Below, one piece after another: positions 8,920 through 16,749 of a stretch of 38,237 bases of DNA (positions within the stretch are counted from its first letter, which is position 1; each line of letters starts with the position of its first letter). The position numbers and the translations under genes are program-made. Source of the DNA: JAWKNZ01 sp041391425. Lineage in GTDB: Bacteria > Bdellovibrionota_B > Oligoflexia > Oligoflexales > JAWKNZ01. Location of the stretch: positions 1 to 38,237 of the forward strand of contig JAWKNZ010000022.1 of assembly GCA_041391425.1 (NCBI GenBank), read 5' to 3'. Under the pieces are notes generated by a model, which was not told the DNA's origin, did no database searches, and was given only the letters and a program-made list of their open reading frames with translations.

Positions 8920-11214
8920 TCAATATTTTGGAACTGGATGCCCATCTAGTCGCACCTGGAAAACAAAATAAGAAGGCATACATGCGCCATTACTAGCATC
9001 ACTTGTTTTAACGCAAACAAAATCGTTACGACACGGCCTTTCTTCATTGCAAATTCCTCTAGCCCCTGGACTTGCTGCTTTTTCAATGCACTGAGTAAAT
9101 GTTGTTTTTGGATCAGAAATACAATCAGTGAATCCTCCACCAATAAAACTAGAACAAACCTCCCTGCCAGGAATCAAATTTTTGCAATCACGCGCGCAAT
9201 TACCAGCAGGATGTCCTAACGAATGGGAACGGCATTTATATTTACTCGCATCGTGTCCTCCACAACGAAGACCCTGAGTATTTCCTAATCCATCAAAATT
9301 ATAACTGTATTCTTTTAGGCTACCATCACTGTCACGAGGCTGGGAAACTTCACCAACCCGACAGTAATCACCTGCTCTGAGATCATTTTGCGGAGGTGTG
9401 CATTTCCCTAGAGAAGTTTCGCCCTCTGCCTCATCATAAGCAGTACATTCCAATCCTTTTTGACATTGCCAATGTGCAAAATCACCGCTACCTGGAAGCC
9501 CACAGAAATGTCCAATACCAGCCAATTCACCTTCCGGAGGAGCAATCGAAAAATCCCGACTGGGCTTCATCCACTGATGATGCAAAACACGTTTCATCGA
9601 ATTATACCGCCTTTTTAACTCAATGGAAAAATGGCCTGAACCTTCAAAAAACAGTGAGTTAGTGGCGTGCGTCGAACTCTTATCTATCCCTAAAAAATGA
9701 AATCCCGCCGTGGCTCGTCCTTGATGACAGCCTACACAAGTGAGATCATTTAACCTCCGAATAGCAGCAGATTTCGATTTTACATATTTAAACTGTCGTC
9801 GGTCGATTTTTTTCATTGCCTCATCGGTAATATCATCTGGGGAAATAATCTGATCAAATAAACGATTTGCAGCTCTAGCTATACCATATGCAGAAAAAGA
9901 ACTTACTTTCTTAGTTAAAAATTCAACTGGCAATTTCAATATACCTGCATTTAGATAATTGATATTCTCATTAATATATGCAATCAATTTAGATTTCATA
10001 TCGGGGTTATTATTAATTTTTTTCACATCAGGAGTATTTTCAAGATAATCTTCCTCGACACCATCGCCTACAATTTTATATGCACGTAAAAAATACTCTC
10101 CTTGACCAGCAAAGTCAGTTCTCGCACCCGAAGGAGTTCTCACTGATTGCAGATTAACTTCAATCGCTGATAAGTTACCACGATCAAAAATCTGAGGCCC
10201 TAAAGGGCCATTATCTGAGACAAGATAATCAAAAAAGCCATCTTCTGATTCAAAGCTTGGATGCTCTGGAAAACTCCAATTATAAACCATTTTCTTACAT
10301 TGATCTTTGGTGATTGTTACGTCTTGAAAGTCAACCATAGGAACATTAAAAACGAGATTTACAGTAATAGGTAACCTTGAATAATGATCTTGCCTATCAA
10401 GGCCCTCTCTATATGACATCCTATAAATAAATCTGACCTCTCCACAGCTATTTTCTCTAAACGCCATGCGATCAATGCGGTTTACAATTCCTACAAGTTC
10501 ATATTTAGACTTTACTGATGAAAACCATTTCTTAAGAAAAACTCTGCGAATAGGCTTACCCTCAAAACTGTCATAATCGACCGAGCCTCTACTCTTGGAA
10601 AATGGTTTTTCTCTAATAATTAAATCATCTAAATCTTGAATTAAATGATCGCTTACTGATTTATAAATGTTACTACTCGAATAAAATTGACAATTATTTT
10701 CCACATCAATAGGCGATGACGGATTGATAAGCCTCGAAAGCGAAAAATTTCTTTCAAGTTTTTCTAAAATCGCAGGATTTCGAATGACTGAAAATGGCTC
10801 ACCTTTTTTAAAATCCTTCGGCATACTCCACTTCTCTGGTTCAATTTTTTCTATTTTATTGAGGTATTCGTCACTAGTGTAATAAGTCTTATCAACATGA
10901 CAATGCTTGCTTAGCATTTTTATAAAATCTGCATTCTTAGAATATACTGGCCTAAATCCAATACCTCCATCATATACCTCCACCACTTTAATCGTATCTT
11001 TATAAATCAATTGCCCTTCCCTAGATTGGCTACTACTATCTTTGGAACTATAGAAATATAATTTATCGGCAGATATAGTATATAATTCCCCAACAACGGG
11101 TTTATCAATATTCCCTTTTGCTTCTACTAAAGAATCTTCAACTACTTTTTGTTTGCAGGACGAAAAAACAAAAAAGAACGGTATTAAAGAAAAAATTACG
11201 CCAGAATTTTTCAT
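8920..11214 (-). CDS. Large mono-heme, cysteine-rich lipoprotein of unknown function
   Basis: 764 residues. The signal ends VFSSC (Cys near residue 20), so it is a likely lipoprotein. Residues 30-480 form a large domain I do not recognise, with many basic and aromatic residues. A single CVGCH (C493 to H497) within TCVGCHQGRATAGFHFLG looks like a c-type heme site. From about residue 570 the protein is cysteine-rich, with repeated spacings such as CQKGLECTAY, LRCGGHDASKYKC and NEERPCRNDFVCV, probably disulfide-bonded knots. Heme attachment and disulfides both imply a place outside the cytoplasmic membrane. It stands alone, convergent with smc. The ribosome site is weak. It could be a surface oxidase or electron-transfer partner, but nothing in the sequence proves that. 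Confidence 0.75.
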   Translation of the reverse strand: MKNSGVIFSLIPFFFVFSSCKQKVVEDSLVEAKGNIDKPVVGELYTISADKLYFYSSKDSSSQSREGQLIYKDTIKVVEVYDGGIGFRPVYSKNADFIKMLSKHCHVDKTYYTSDEYLNKIEKIEPEKWSMPKDFKKGEPFSVIRNPAILEKLERNFSLSRLINPSSPIDVENNCQFYSSSNIYKSVSDHLIQDLDDLIIREKPFSKSRGSVDYDSFEGKPIRRVFLKKWFSSVKSKYELVGIVNRIDRMAFRENSCGEVRFIYRMSYREGLDRQDHYSRLPITVNLVFNVPMVDFQDVTITKDQCKKMVYNWSFPEHPSFESEDGFFDYLVSDNGPLGPQIFDRGNLSAIEVNLQSVRTPSGARTDFAGQGEYFLRAYKIVGDGVEEDYLENTPDVKKINNNPDMKSKLIAYINENINYLNAGILKLPVEFLTKKVSSFSAYGIARAANRLFDQIISPDDITDEAMKKIDRRQFKYVKSKSAAIRRLNDLTCVGCHQGRATAGFHFLGIDKSSTHATNSLFFEGSGHFSIELKRRYNSMKRVLHHQWMKPSRDFSIAPPEGELAGIGHFCGLPGSGDFAHWQCQKGLECTAYDEAEGETSLGKCTPPQNDLRAGDYCRVGEVSQPRDSDGSLKEYSYNFDGLGNTQGLRCGGHDASKYKCRSHSLGHPAGNCARDCKNLIPGREVCSSFIGGGFTDCISDPKTTFTQCIEKAASPGARGICNEERPCRNDFVCVKTSDASNGACMPSYFVFQVRLDGHPVPKY

Positions 11215-11489
11215 ATTTATTTTGCCATCAATACAGAATTAAATTTAAATCAATGCACAAAAAGATTTAGACAAATATCGGCATAAATAAATTTAAGATT
11301 AACCATGGAAAAAGCTAAAGTTAGGTAAAAATTACACGCTACAAAAAAAGAAATCTTATTAAAAAGGATAAAATTCAGGGGAAATATTGGAGTGATAAAG
11401 GTTTTGCAACAATTGTAAAATAGAATTATCTGCAAAAACAGGTTAGACTATAACTTCAAACAATCTCTCTAATTTAATCGAGGAAAAAA
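11215..11489. other. Divergent promoter region between two lipoprotein genes
   Basis: AT-rich and without a credible gene (the open frame on the minus strand has no ribosome site). It separates the divergent genes starting at 11214 and 11490 and so should carry a promoter for each. The rightward candidate is described in its own entry. Confidence 0.35.
11442..11454 (+). promoter_or_regulatory. Candidate -10 region of the small lipoprotein gene
   Basis: GTTAGACTATAAC has a -10-like TATAAC at 11449-11454, 35 bases before the ATG at 11490. The same 11-mer GTTAGACTATA recurs upstream of tatB. No good -35 is visible, so confidence is low. Confidence 0.3.
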
Positions 11490-12272
11490 ATGAAATCCAT
11501 TTTTACTATAATTATTTTATGCTTAATAGTCTCGTCCTGCGGAGACAACGCTTCGTCGCCTCAAGTCCCTGGGCCTAACGATAGCGACTTTGGCTTAAAT
11601 GACGCAGATAGCATTATTGGCCAGTGGCATGGAAGCCTCAATGACATGCGTGGAAACAGCCAAGCTACCCAGCATCGAGTAGAAATGGATTTTAATAAAA
11701 ATGAAAAATTCACTCTAAAAACGACAGATGGTTCAGAAGGTGAAGTTCGAGGAACATATACTAAAAGCTTAGAAACCATCTACTGCATCATCCATTTCTC
11801 TAATATCTCGATTTTCGGCCTTAAAGACGATGCCATCAATATCAGTTATCACAGAATAGGTAACCACCTCACTATATTTAATAGAACGATGGAGCTAAGC
11901 CTTGAAAGAAAAGTCCGAATTAATACAAGTGACGGCTCAACCTATCCCACCAACGACCCCCTTTACGGAAATTGGCAAGGAAGAGATAATTCGGGAAACC
12001 TTTGGAATGCTCAAATTTCATACTCTGGAGTCTTTTCTGCCCGAGTTAGCAATGAAATTAATAGGACAATGACTCTAGAAGGAGAGCTAACTCTTGAACA
12101 AAATAGCAACAATAAGCTTGGAAATATCGTTATTACTAAATCGAATAATCCAGAAGCAATCAATACAAAATTAGAATTTGAGCTTTCCCTAGATGGAGCT
12201 GTACTAGAAATGGCAAGCTTTGACCAAGATGGCCAGAAAATGAAGGAATTCTCGCTTGTTAAAGTTCGTTAG
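11490..12272 (+). CDS. Small lipoprotein with two similar beta-rich domains
   Basis: 260 residues. A short signal ends IVSSC (Cys 17), a good lipobox. Two halves start alike: IIGQWHGSLND near residue 41 and LYGNWQGRDNSG near residue 154, each followed by beta-strands with Thr/Ser turns (for example GEVRGTYTKSLETIYC and LEGELTLEQNSN). This G-x-W opening is typical of lipocalin-like META/'copper resistance' barrels, but I cannot assign a family. The second half looks like a diverged duplicate of the first. The start is supported by CGAGGAAA before the ATG. It is probably monocistronic, with a hairpin after it. The function is unknown. Confidence 0.7.
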   Translation: MKSIFTIIILCLIVSSCGDNASSPQVPGPNDSDFGLNDADSIIGQWHGSLNDMRGNSQATQHRVEMDFNKNEKFTLKTTDGSEGEVRGTYTKSLETIYCIIHFSNISIFGLKDDAINISYHRIGNHLTIFNRTMELSLERKVRINTSDGSTYPTNDPLYGNWQGRDNSGNLWNAQISYSGVFSARVSNEINRTMTLEGELTLEQNSNNKLGNIVITKSNNPEAINTKLEFELSLDGAVLEMASFDQDGQKMKEFSLVKVR

Positions 12273-12294
12273 AAAGCTAAAAATTTAAAAAGAA

Positions 12295-12331
12295 AAAGAA
12301 GTCCGCTTACAGTATAAATTCAGACTTTTTT
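12295..12331 (+). terminator. Probable intrinsic terminator after the small lipoprotein gene
   Basis: AAAGAAGTC pairs with GACTTTTTT (8 pairs plus one G-T) around a 19-base loop, and the right arm runs into a T-run. It starts 22 bases after the stop codon. Confidence 0.5.
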
Positions 12332-12514
12332 CAATCTTTAAATGCTTAAGATTCGAGATAGTTTCCTCTAGATGCGTGCTATAAAAATATGCATATTTAT
12401 ACCTTCACAGAACAAATACTCCTAGCATTCGCAAGTTTTTTCCAACCTAAATGTTTACTAAACTCAAATCCCATATCGGTTTTATTCTTCTTTAGTAGTT
12501 TAGCTTCAATGAGA

Positions 12515-12527
12515 GTTAGACTATACT
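12515..12527 (+). promoter_or_regulatory. Candidate tatB promoter (-10 region)
   Basis: GTTAGACTATACT contains TATACT at 12522-12527, a strong -10 match, 52 bases before the tatB start. The -35 position (12499-12504, TTTAGC) is poor. The GTTAGACTATA 11-mer is shared with the region before 11490. Confidence 0.35.
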
Positions 12528-12579
12528 CTACAGATACTGACTCTGAGCTTTTTTTATTTGCATAGAAAGTAGAGAAATT

Positions 12580-13050
12580 ATGTTTGGAATTGGCTTTGTA
12601 GAAATTTGTATAATAGCCTTAGTTGCGGTCGTATTCGTTGGCCCCAAGAAATTGCCTGAGCTTATGAAGCATGTGGGCAAATTCTTCGTCCAAGTTCGCA
12701 AAATGTCTAACGAAGTAAAGTCAAGCTTCGACAATGTAGTACGAGAAGCCGAGCAAGAAATACACTTGGAAAACTTACGAAAAATAAAAGAAATGACTAA
12801 AGGGAATATTTCAAAAACCCTTAATGAGCTAAACGGACCTCAAGTAGAGCATATAGATAACCATCAACACAATGGCGAAAATGAAGAAGCTAAACAACCC
12901 CAGAGTCAATCTAGTAATAGCCCTGAAGGATCTGAGACCATAGACGTTTCAGAATTAAACTCATCCACCCATTCCAATGACTTTCATACAGACAACGAAG
13001 CAAATCAAGCTTCAACATCGACCACTTCCGAAAAAAACTCCACCACCTAA
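12580..13050 (+). CDS. tatB: Twin-arginine translocase subunit, TatB-like
   Basis: 156 residues. One N-terminal membrane helix starts MFGIGFVEICIIALVAVVFV, followed by the TatA/B hinge GPKKLPEL, an amphipathic basic helix (to about residue 60), and a polar, acidic Ser/Thr/Gln-rich tail. The glutamate at position 8 in the membrane segment and the length favour TatB over the shorter TatA, where this position is usually different. TatB works with TatC to recognise twin-arginine signal peptides and export folded proteins. No tatA or tatC is next to it; the neighbours are a lipoprotein gene and, convergent, a cytochrome c gene. A TatA assignment cannot be fully excluded. Confidence 0.8.
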   Translation: MFGIGFVEICIIALVAVVFVGPKKLPELMKHVGKFFVQVRKMSNEVKSSFDNVVREAEQEIHLENLRKIKEMTKGNISKTLNELNGPQVEHIDNHQHNGENEEAKQPQSQSSNSPEGSETIDVSELNSSTHSNDFHTDNEANQASTSTTSEKNSTT

Positions 13051-13220
13051 TAGTAAGTAGAATTCAAAGCACCAGTTTATTAAATATTAATATAGAAAAA
13101 GTCAGATCAAAGTCCGGCAGTGATTGGGATAACGCAAATAATTTTGAGCGGTGCCGAAGGCCAGAAGACGACAAATTTTAAAAAGCGCCCTCTGGATATA
13201 GGTGTCTAAAAACGCTTAGA

Positions 13221-13688
13221 TTATTTCTTGAAATGTCTAATAAAGCCAACCATCTCTTTGATTTGAGCATCATTGAACATAGCGCCCCAAGGTGCCATCG
13301 TAGCACTCAAACCTACTGAAGCTCCACCTTCTTTGATTACCTTAGCAATGCGCTCATCTGTAGTTGCATCCTGCCATTTTGCATCAGTAAAATCTCTTGG
13401 TCTTGGGTTTAAGGCCAAACCAGCCGGCGCGTTAGCATCTCCTGCCTCTCCATGACAGCTAGAACAAAAGCTTTTATATTTCTTCTCGACTTCAGAAACT
13501 TGCTGCTCTCCTTCCACCTGCTTCACTGGAATCTTCCCATCTTCAGTCAACTTAGGCACTTCCATCTGTGCTCGATGATGCTCTTCTTTTATCTGTTTGT
13601 GGTGCTTAGTCGGATCATGTTGCTCTGTACAAGAAAACTGGAAAGAAAACAGACTAATAAATGTCAGCGCGATGCCGAAAACTCTCAT
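13221..13688 (-). CDS. Small mono-heme c-type cytochrome, probably membrane-anchored
   Basis: 155 residues from the ATG at 13688. A TTG 15 bases further upstream is also in frame, but GGGAG lies 6 bases before the ATG, so the ATG is chosen. A hydrophobic segment ends FSFQFSC (Cys 20), a poor but possible lipobox; otherwise it is an uncleaved anchor. A His/Lys/Glu-rich linker (24-70) follows. The class I cytochrome c domain has heme motif CSSCH (C75, C78, H79) and a likely methionine ligand in TMAPWG (M131). Such proteins shuttle electrons in the periplasm. No oxidase or reductase is next to it, so its partner is not known. Confidence 0.87.
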   Translation of the reverse strand: MRVFGIALTFISLFSFQFSCTEQHDPTKHHKQIKEEHHRAQMEVPKLTEDGKIPVKQVEGEQQVSEVEKKYKSFCSSCHGEAGDANAPAGLALNPRPRDFTDAKWQDATTDERIAKVIKEGGASVGLSATMAPWGAMFNDAQIKEMVGFIRHFKK

Positions 13689-13853
13689 AACGAACTCCCA
13701 CAAAATTCCAAAACAAGCACACTTATAAACAAAACAGGCAAATAGGCATAGGTGAATTTTGCATATATACCTATAAATAGCCTTAATTACAATAATAACA
13801 AATAGTTATTAAAAACAAACTAATGCACACCACTCAGCATGTTTAATATATAA

Positions 13854-14162
13854 TCACAAAATGGCTTGCAAACGCGCAATAATTTCTTCCTTAGAGCATT
13901 CGCCTCTTATAGCAACCACTTTCACCTTCGATTGCATGCCCTGAATAATCTCTAGCTGGGATTTTTTCACATCAAGCACTTTCGCTAGAAACTGTATAAT
14001 CATTTTATTGGCTGCCCCCTCTACAGGAGGTGAAGCTACTCTTAGCTTTAAGCTTTGATCAAAAACCTGGGTAAATTCAGTCTTACTAGCATTGGCCTGC
14101 ACCTGTAGATTGAGCCGCAACTCATCTCCGACTTGCCTAATCCAACTTGTCTCTAACACCAT
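13854..14162 (-). CDS. YggU/DUF167 family protein
   Basis: 102 residues. Family marks are visible: an N-terminal beta-strand (LRLNLQVQANASKTEF), then LKLRVASPPVEGAANK, which is the most conserved part of DUF167, and the C-terminal VVAIRGECSKEEI (usually GxxSRxK). The family is small, soluble and widespread, with no firmly established role. The gene begins 9 bases after the stop of the porin-like gene and is probably cotranscribed with it, although the two products have no obvious link. YggU genes often sit near yggT in other bacteria, but no yggT is seen here. Confidence 0.9.
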   Translation of the reverse strand: MVLETSWIRQVGDELRLNLQVQANASKTEFTQVFDQSLKLRVASPPVEGAANKMIIQFLAKVLDVKKSQLEIIQGMQSKVKVVAIRGECSKEEIIARLQAIL

Positions 14163-14171
14163 GAGCCCAGT

Positions 14172-15488
14172 TCATCTCCAAGCATAAGAAATCCTCCCAT
14201 TAAAAACTTCCAACTTAGGACTAATGTCACCATCGCCTTTTAAAAAGTAAAACTTATTATAACGTCGGTCATATTCCATCAGGCGATATTCCATAGTTAA
14301 AGACAAACCATCTTCAACCTCAATAGTTAAACCATAACCAAGTGATGTCAATTCGATTTTATTTTGCAACGTACCCCGACCTTGACAACTCGCACCAACA
14401 AAGTCATTACATGGCTCAAAAAATTTGACATGCTCAGATCGCACTGATCGCATTTGATAGTCAAAGCCCAAAACATATGTATCTAAAATTCTATATGAAG
14501 CATGACCTGCAATAACACCATGTTCCATAGAGTTAGCTATTTCACCAGAGCTATCCTCTAAGAACAATTCATCTTCTGCCAGCCGCCGACAGCCCGCTAA
14601 CTCTACAACAGTAGGAGCAAAACTCTTCTCTTTGCTCAAGTCACTTAACGTAATATTTTGCCAACCAACGCCTACCATCAAACCACGTGCAGAAGCTAAT
14701 TTACCATTCAATTTCACTCCAAAAGCCATCCTGCGTGTAGAGTATCCAAAATTATTATCATTCTTATCAATGATTGGGTCACAATTATCGATATCGCTAT
14801 AATAGGCATCTTGCCAATCTTTCTGGCTTGAGCCAATATTATTTCCATCAAATGAAACGCCAAAATCTAATTCAAATGCCTCTTTAATAACAGCTGCTAA
14901 CTTAAACGCAAAATATTGCTGTGGATCTCTATTACTTGCATTCTCACCCTCTCCATTACCCAACGCAAATTCAACATTTACACCATCAAACGCCGGTATA
15001 TGATAAGAAGCTGTTATAGCAATTTGATCCCATCCAGTCCTATCCAAGGTAGAAGCCAAAGCCAAACCACTTGTACTTGGAAGTTTTGTCGCACCATTAT
15101 ATTCTTCAATCGACAAACTAAAGTTATCCCTCGGTACCCACTGCAAAGCATAACTTGTTAAGGGATATAAAACCGATGATGCATGTGTTGACTCCCTCAT
15201 ATCTATAGGCAAATTGTTTAAGTTTTCTTCACCACCAGCAAAAGGGTCCAAAGAAATACGAGCAGACATCTTTTTATTAAGGCTATGTTCATGATCAATT
15301 CTCAGTCTATTAAGAGAAAGACAATTTTGATTTTCTCCTTTTGCCAAATTTAAATTGTTTTGACAGTCAACAAAAGCCGAAATTACAGTCCTATTCACCT
15401 TCTCTTCAGCATTCAAAGCTGTAAACTCAAAACAACAAACAATAGCAACAAATCCCACAAAAAAATTCGAAACGATCAAGCATCTCAT
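14172..15488 (-). CDS. Porin-like outer membrane protein
   Basis: 438 residues. A signal peptide (hydrophobic to about residue 24, ending ALNAEE) precedes a run of amphipathic beta-strands with acidic, Asn-rich loops, for example SLSIEEYNGATKLP, DQIAITASYHIPAFDG and LTMEYRLMEYDRR, ending in ISYAWR. That pattern fits a 14- to 18-strand porin-like barrel. An unusual feature is a set of cysteines in loop-like segments (VDCQNNLNL with NQNCLSL; DNCDPI; AGCRR; EPCNDFVGASCQGRG), which may form disulfides. I do not recognise the specific family or substrate. It is first in a two-gene unit with the YggU gene. Confidence 0.72.
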   Translation of the reverse strand: MRCLIVSNFFVGFVAIVCCFEFTALNAEEKVNRTVISAFVDCQNNLNLAKGENQNCLSLNRLRIDHEHSLNKKMSARISLDPFAGGEENLNNLPIDMRESTHASSVLYPLTSYALQWVPRDNFSLSIEEYNGATKLPSTSGLALASTLDRTGWDQIAITASYHIPAFDGVNVEFALGNGEGENASNRDPQQYFAFKLAAVIKEAFELDFGVSFDGNNIGSSQKDWQDAYYSDIDNCDPIIDKNDNNFGYSTRRMAFGVKLNGKLASARGLMVGVGWQNITLSDLSKEKSFAPTVVELAGCRRLAEDELFLEDSSGEIANSMEHGVIAGHASYRILDTYVLGFDYQMRSVRSEHVKFFEPCNDFVGASCQGRGTLQNKIELTSLGYGLTIEVEDGLSLTMEYRLMEYDRRYNKFYFLKGDGDISPKLEVFNGRISYAWR

Positions 15489-16011
15489 ATAATATTAATT
15501 CCGTATAGCTATCTTCAGTCAAAATAAATGTAGTATCATGGAAAATAACAAAACATCAGTAAAATCAAAACATAAAATTAGTACAGATTTTAATTGCTGA
15601 CTAAACTGTCCTTAAACAAATCAATTTTATATAAAATAATATGTACGAGCCTTCGATCTAAAACAAAAAAGAATATAGAAAACCGCGAAAATTTTAAGAT
15701 AATTTAAAGGATTTTCATTTTTTGAAAGTACAACAACAATATATAGCTTGATTCATGTAATCCTAATTTATTCACAACAATAGATCACGTCAAAATACAA
15801 ACGCCATTCATTTGGCGAATTTGCCACAATTTTGACAAAATGCCTACCAGCTCTATGCTTCCATACAATATATTAATAAAAATCATCACTACTACCCTCA
15901 ACTTTTCCTATTCCTGAAAGTTGGTAAGAATTTTGCATCGTGTGATCCGAATTGCTTTATCAAATTTATCAACTCTCGTAATTATATTAAGGAGAGCAAA
16001 AGGTATGAATA
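15489..16011. other. Long non-coding leader upstream of the flagellar operon
   Basis: 523 bases, very AT-rich, between the divergent porin and fliL genes. It must carry the promoter of the motility block. Two small hairpins are visible: CGCCA-6-TGGCG near 15803-15818, and CAACTTT (15899-15905) with AAAGTTG (15917-15923). I searched by eye for a sigma-54 (GG-N10-GC) or sigma-28 site and found none I trust. Short open frames here (for example 20 codons from 15538) lack ribosome sites. Confidence 0.4.
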
Positions 16012-16022
16012 ATGGCAGATGA
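16005..16022 (+). other. Possible 5-codon leader peptide overlapping the fliL start
   Basis: ATG AAT AAT GGC AGA TGA lies 7 bases upstream of the fliL ATG in another frame and ends inside fliL. The best ribosome site, AAGGAG at 15989-15994, is 10 bases from this ATG but 17 bases from the fliL ATG at 16012; fliL itself has only a weaker AAAAGG at 15998-16003. Translation of the minicistron could be coupled to fliL. This is inferred from spacing. Confidence 0.3.
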
Positions 16023-16647
16023 CAAAAACACAGCAGAAAAAAGTTCAGATGAAAACGAAGCATCTGGCAAAAGAAAAAAAATCATCCTCATAGCTATAAT
16101 TGCACTAGCACTTGTTGGCATAGGGGTCGGTGCATTTTTCTTTTTAAAATCGCCAGCAAACGAGAACAGTGAGACAGCTACAAGCGAAGAGCATGAAGAA
16201 AGTGTTCAAACAACAGAAAAAAAAGAAGATAAAGAAAGCAAAGAAGAACAAGCAAAAGAGGCAACTGCAAAGGAAGGCGAAGAAGGAGCAGAGAAATCTG
16301 AAGGAGAGGGGCAAGAAAATAGCAATGAAAAAGTCGAAATCAATTTTGGCCAGACATATACTTTGAAAACATTCCATCTAAATTTAGGAAATCCATTAGA
16401 AAATAGATATGTGAAACTAGACATTTCACTTGAATACAAGGGTGGCGATGCTCAAAGAAAAGAAATTGAAGCTAGAATCCCACAATTAAGAGATGCGGTT
16501 GTAAATGTGGCAAGCAAAAAAACAAGAGAATTCTTGCTGGGACCAGATGGAAAAGATCAACTTAGACTCGAGATCTTAAATAGAATCAACCAATACATGG
16601 ACCGCAAGATTGAATCAGTATACATAACTGATATTTTAATAGAATAG
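16012..16647 (+). CDS. fliL: Flagellar basal body-associated protein FliL
   Basis: 211 residues. A short basic cytoplasmic tail (KRKK, about 20-23) leads into one membrane helix (about 24-46). A low-complexity Glu/Lys/Ala linker (about 55-108) is unusually long and charged. The periplasmic FliL domain follows: TYTLKTFHLNLGNPLENRY, then DISLEYKGGDAQRKEIEARI and the C-terminal DRKIESVYITDILIE. FliL assembles around the stators and supports torque. It opens the flagellar block; fliM follows after 102 bases. The start at ATG 16012 is chosen for reading-frame reasons, with a weak ribosome site (see the leader peptide entry). Confidence 0.93.
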   Translation: MADDKNTAEKSSDENEASGKRKKIILIAIIALALVGIGVGAFFFLKSPANENSETATSEEHEESVQTTEKKEDKESKEEQAKEATAKEGEEGAEKSEGEGQENSNEKVEINFGQTYTLKTFHLNLGNPLENRYVKLDISLEYKGGDAQRKEIEARIPQLRDAVVNVASKKTREFLLGPDGKDQLRLEILNRINQYMDRKIESVYITDILIE

Positions 16648-16749
16648 TAAACCTAAAAAAGAAATACATACACTCAACTGGAGTAATCATCTGAACATTA
16701 TCCGACATTATCAAAATAAAAATCTAATTAATTTTTAAAGGAGCAAGCA

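Noticed and set aside
13689..13703. TTG start of the cytochrome c 15 bases upstream of the ATG
   Set aside because: GGGAG is correctly spaced for the ATG at 13688, and it lies within the longer frame's first codons.
15538..15600. 20-codon frame in the gap before fliL
   Set aside because: No ribosome site and no conserved feature; likely chance.
15800..15835. Possible sigma-54 promoter at TTGGCGAATTTGCC
   Set aside because: The GG and GC are 7 bases apart, not the 10 that sigma-54 needs.
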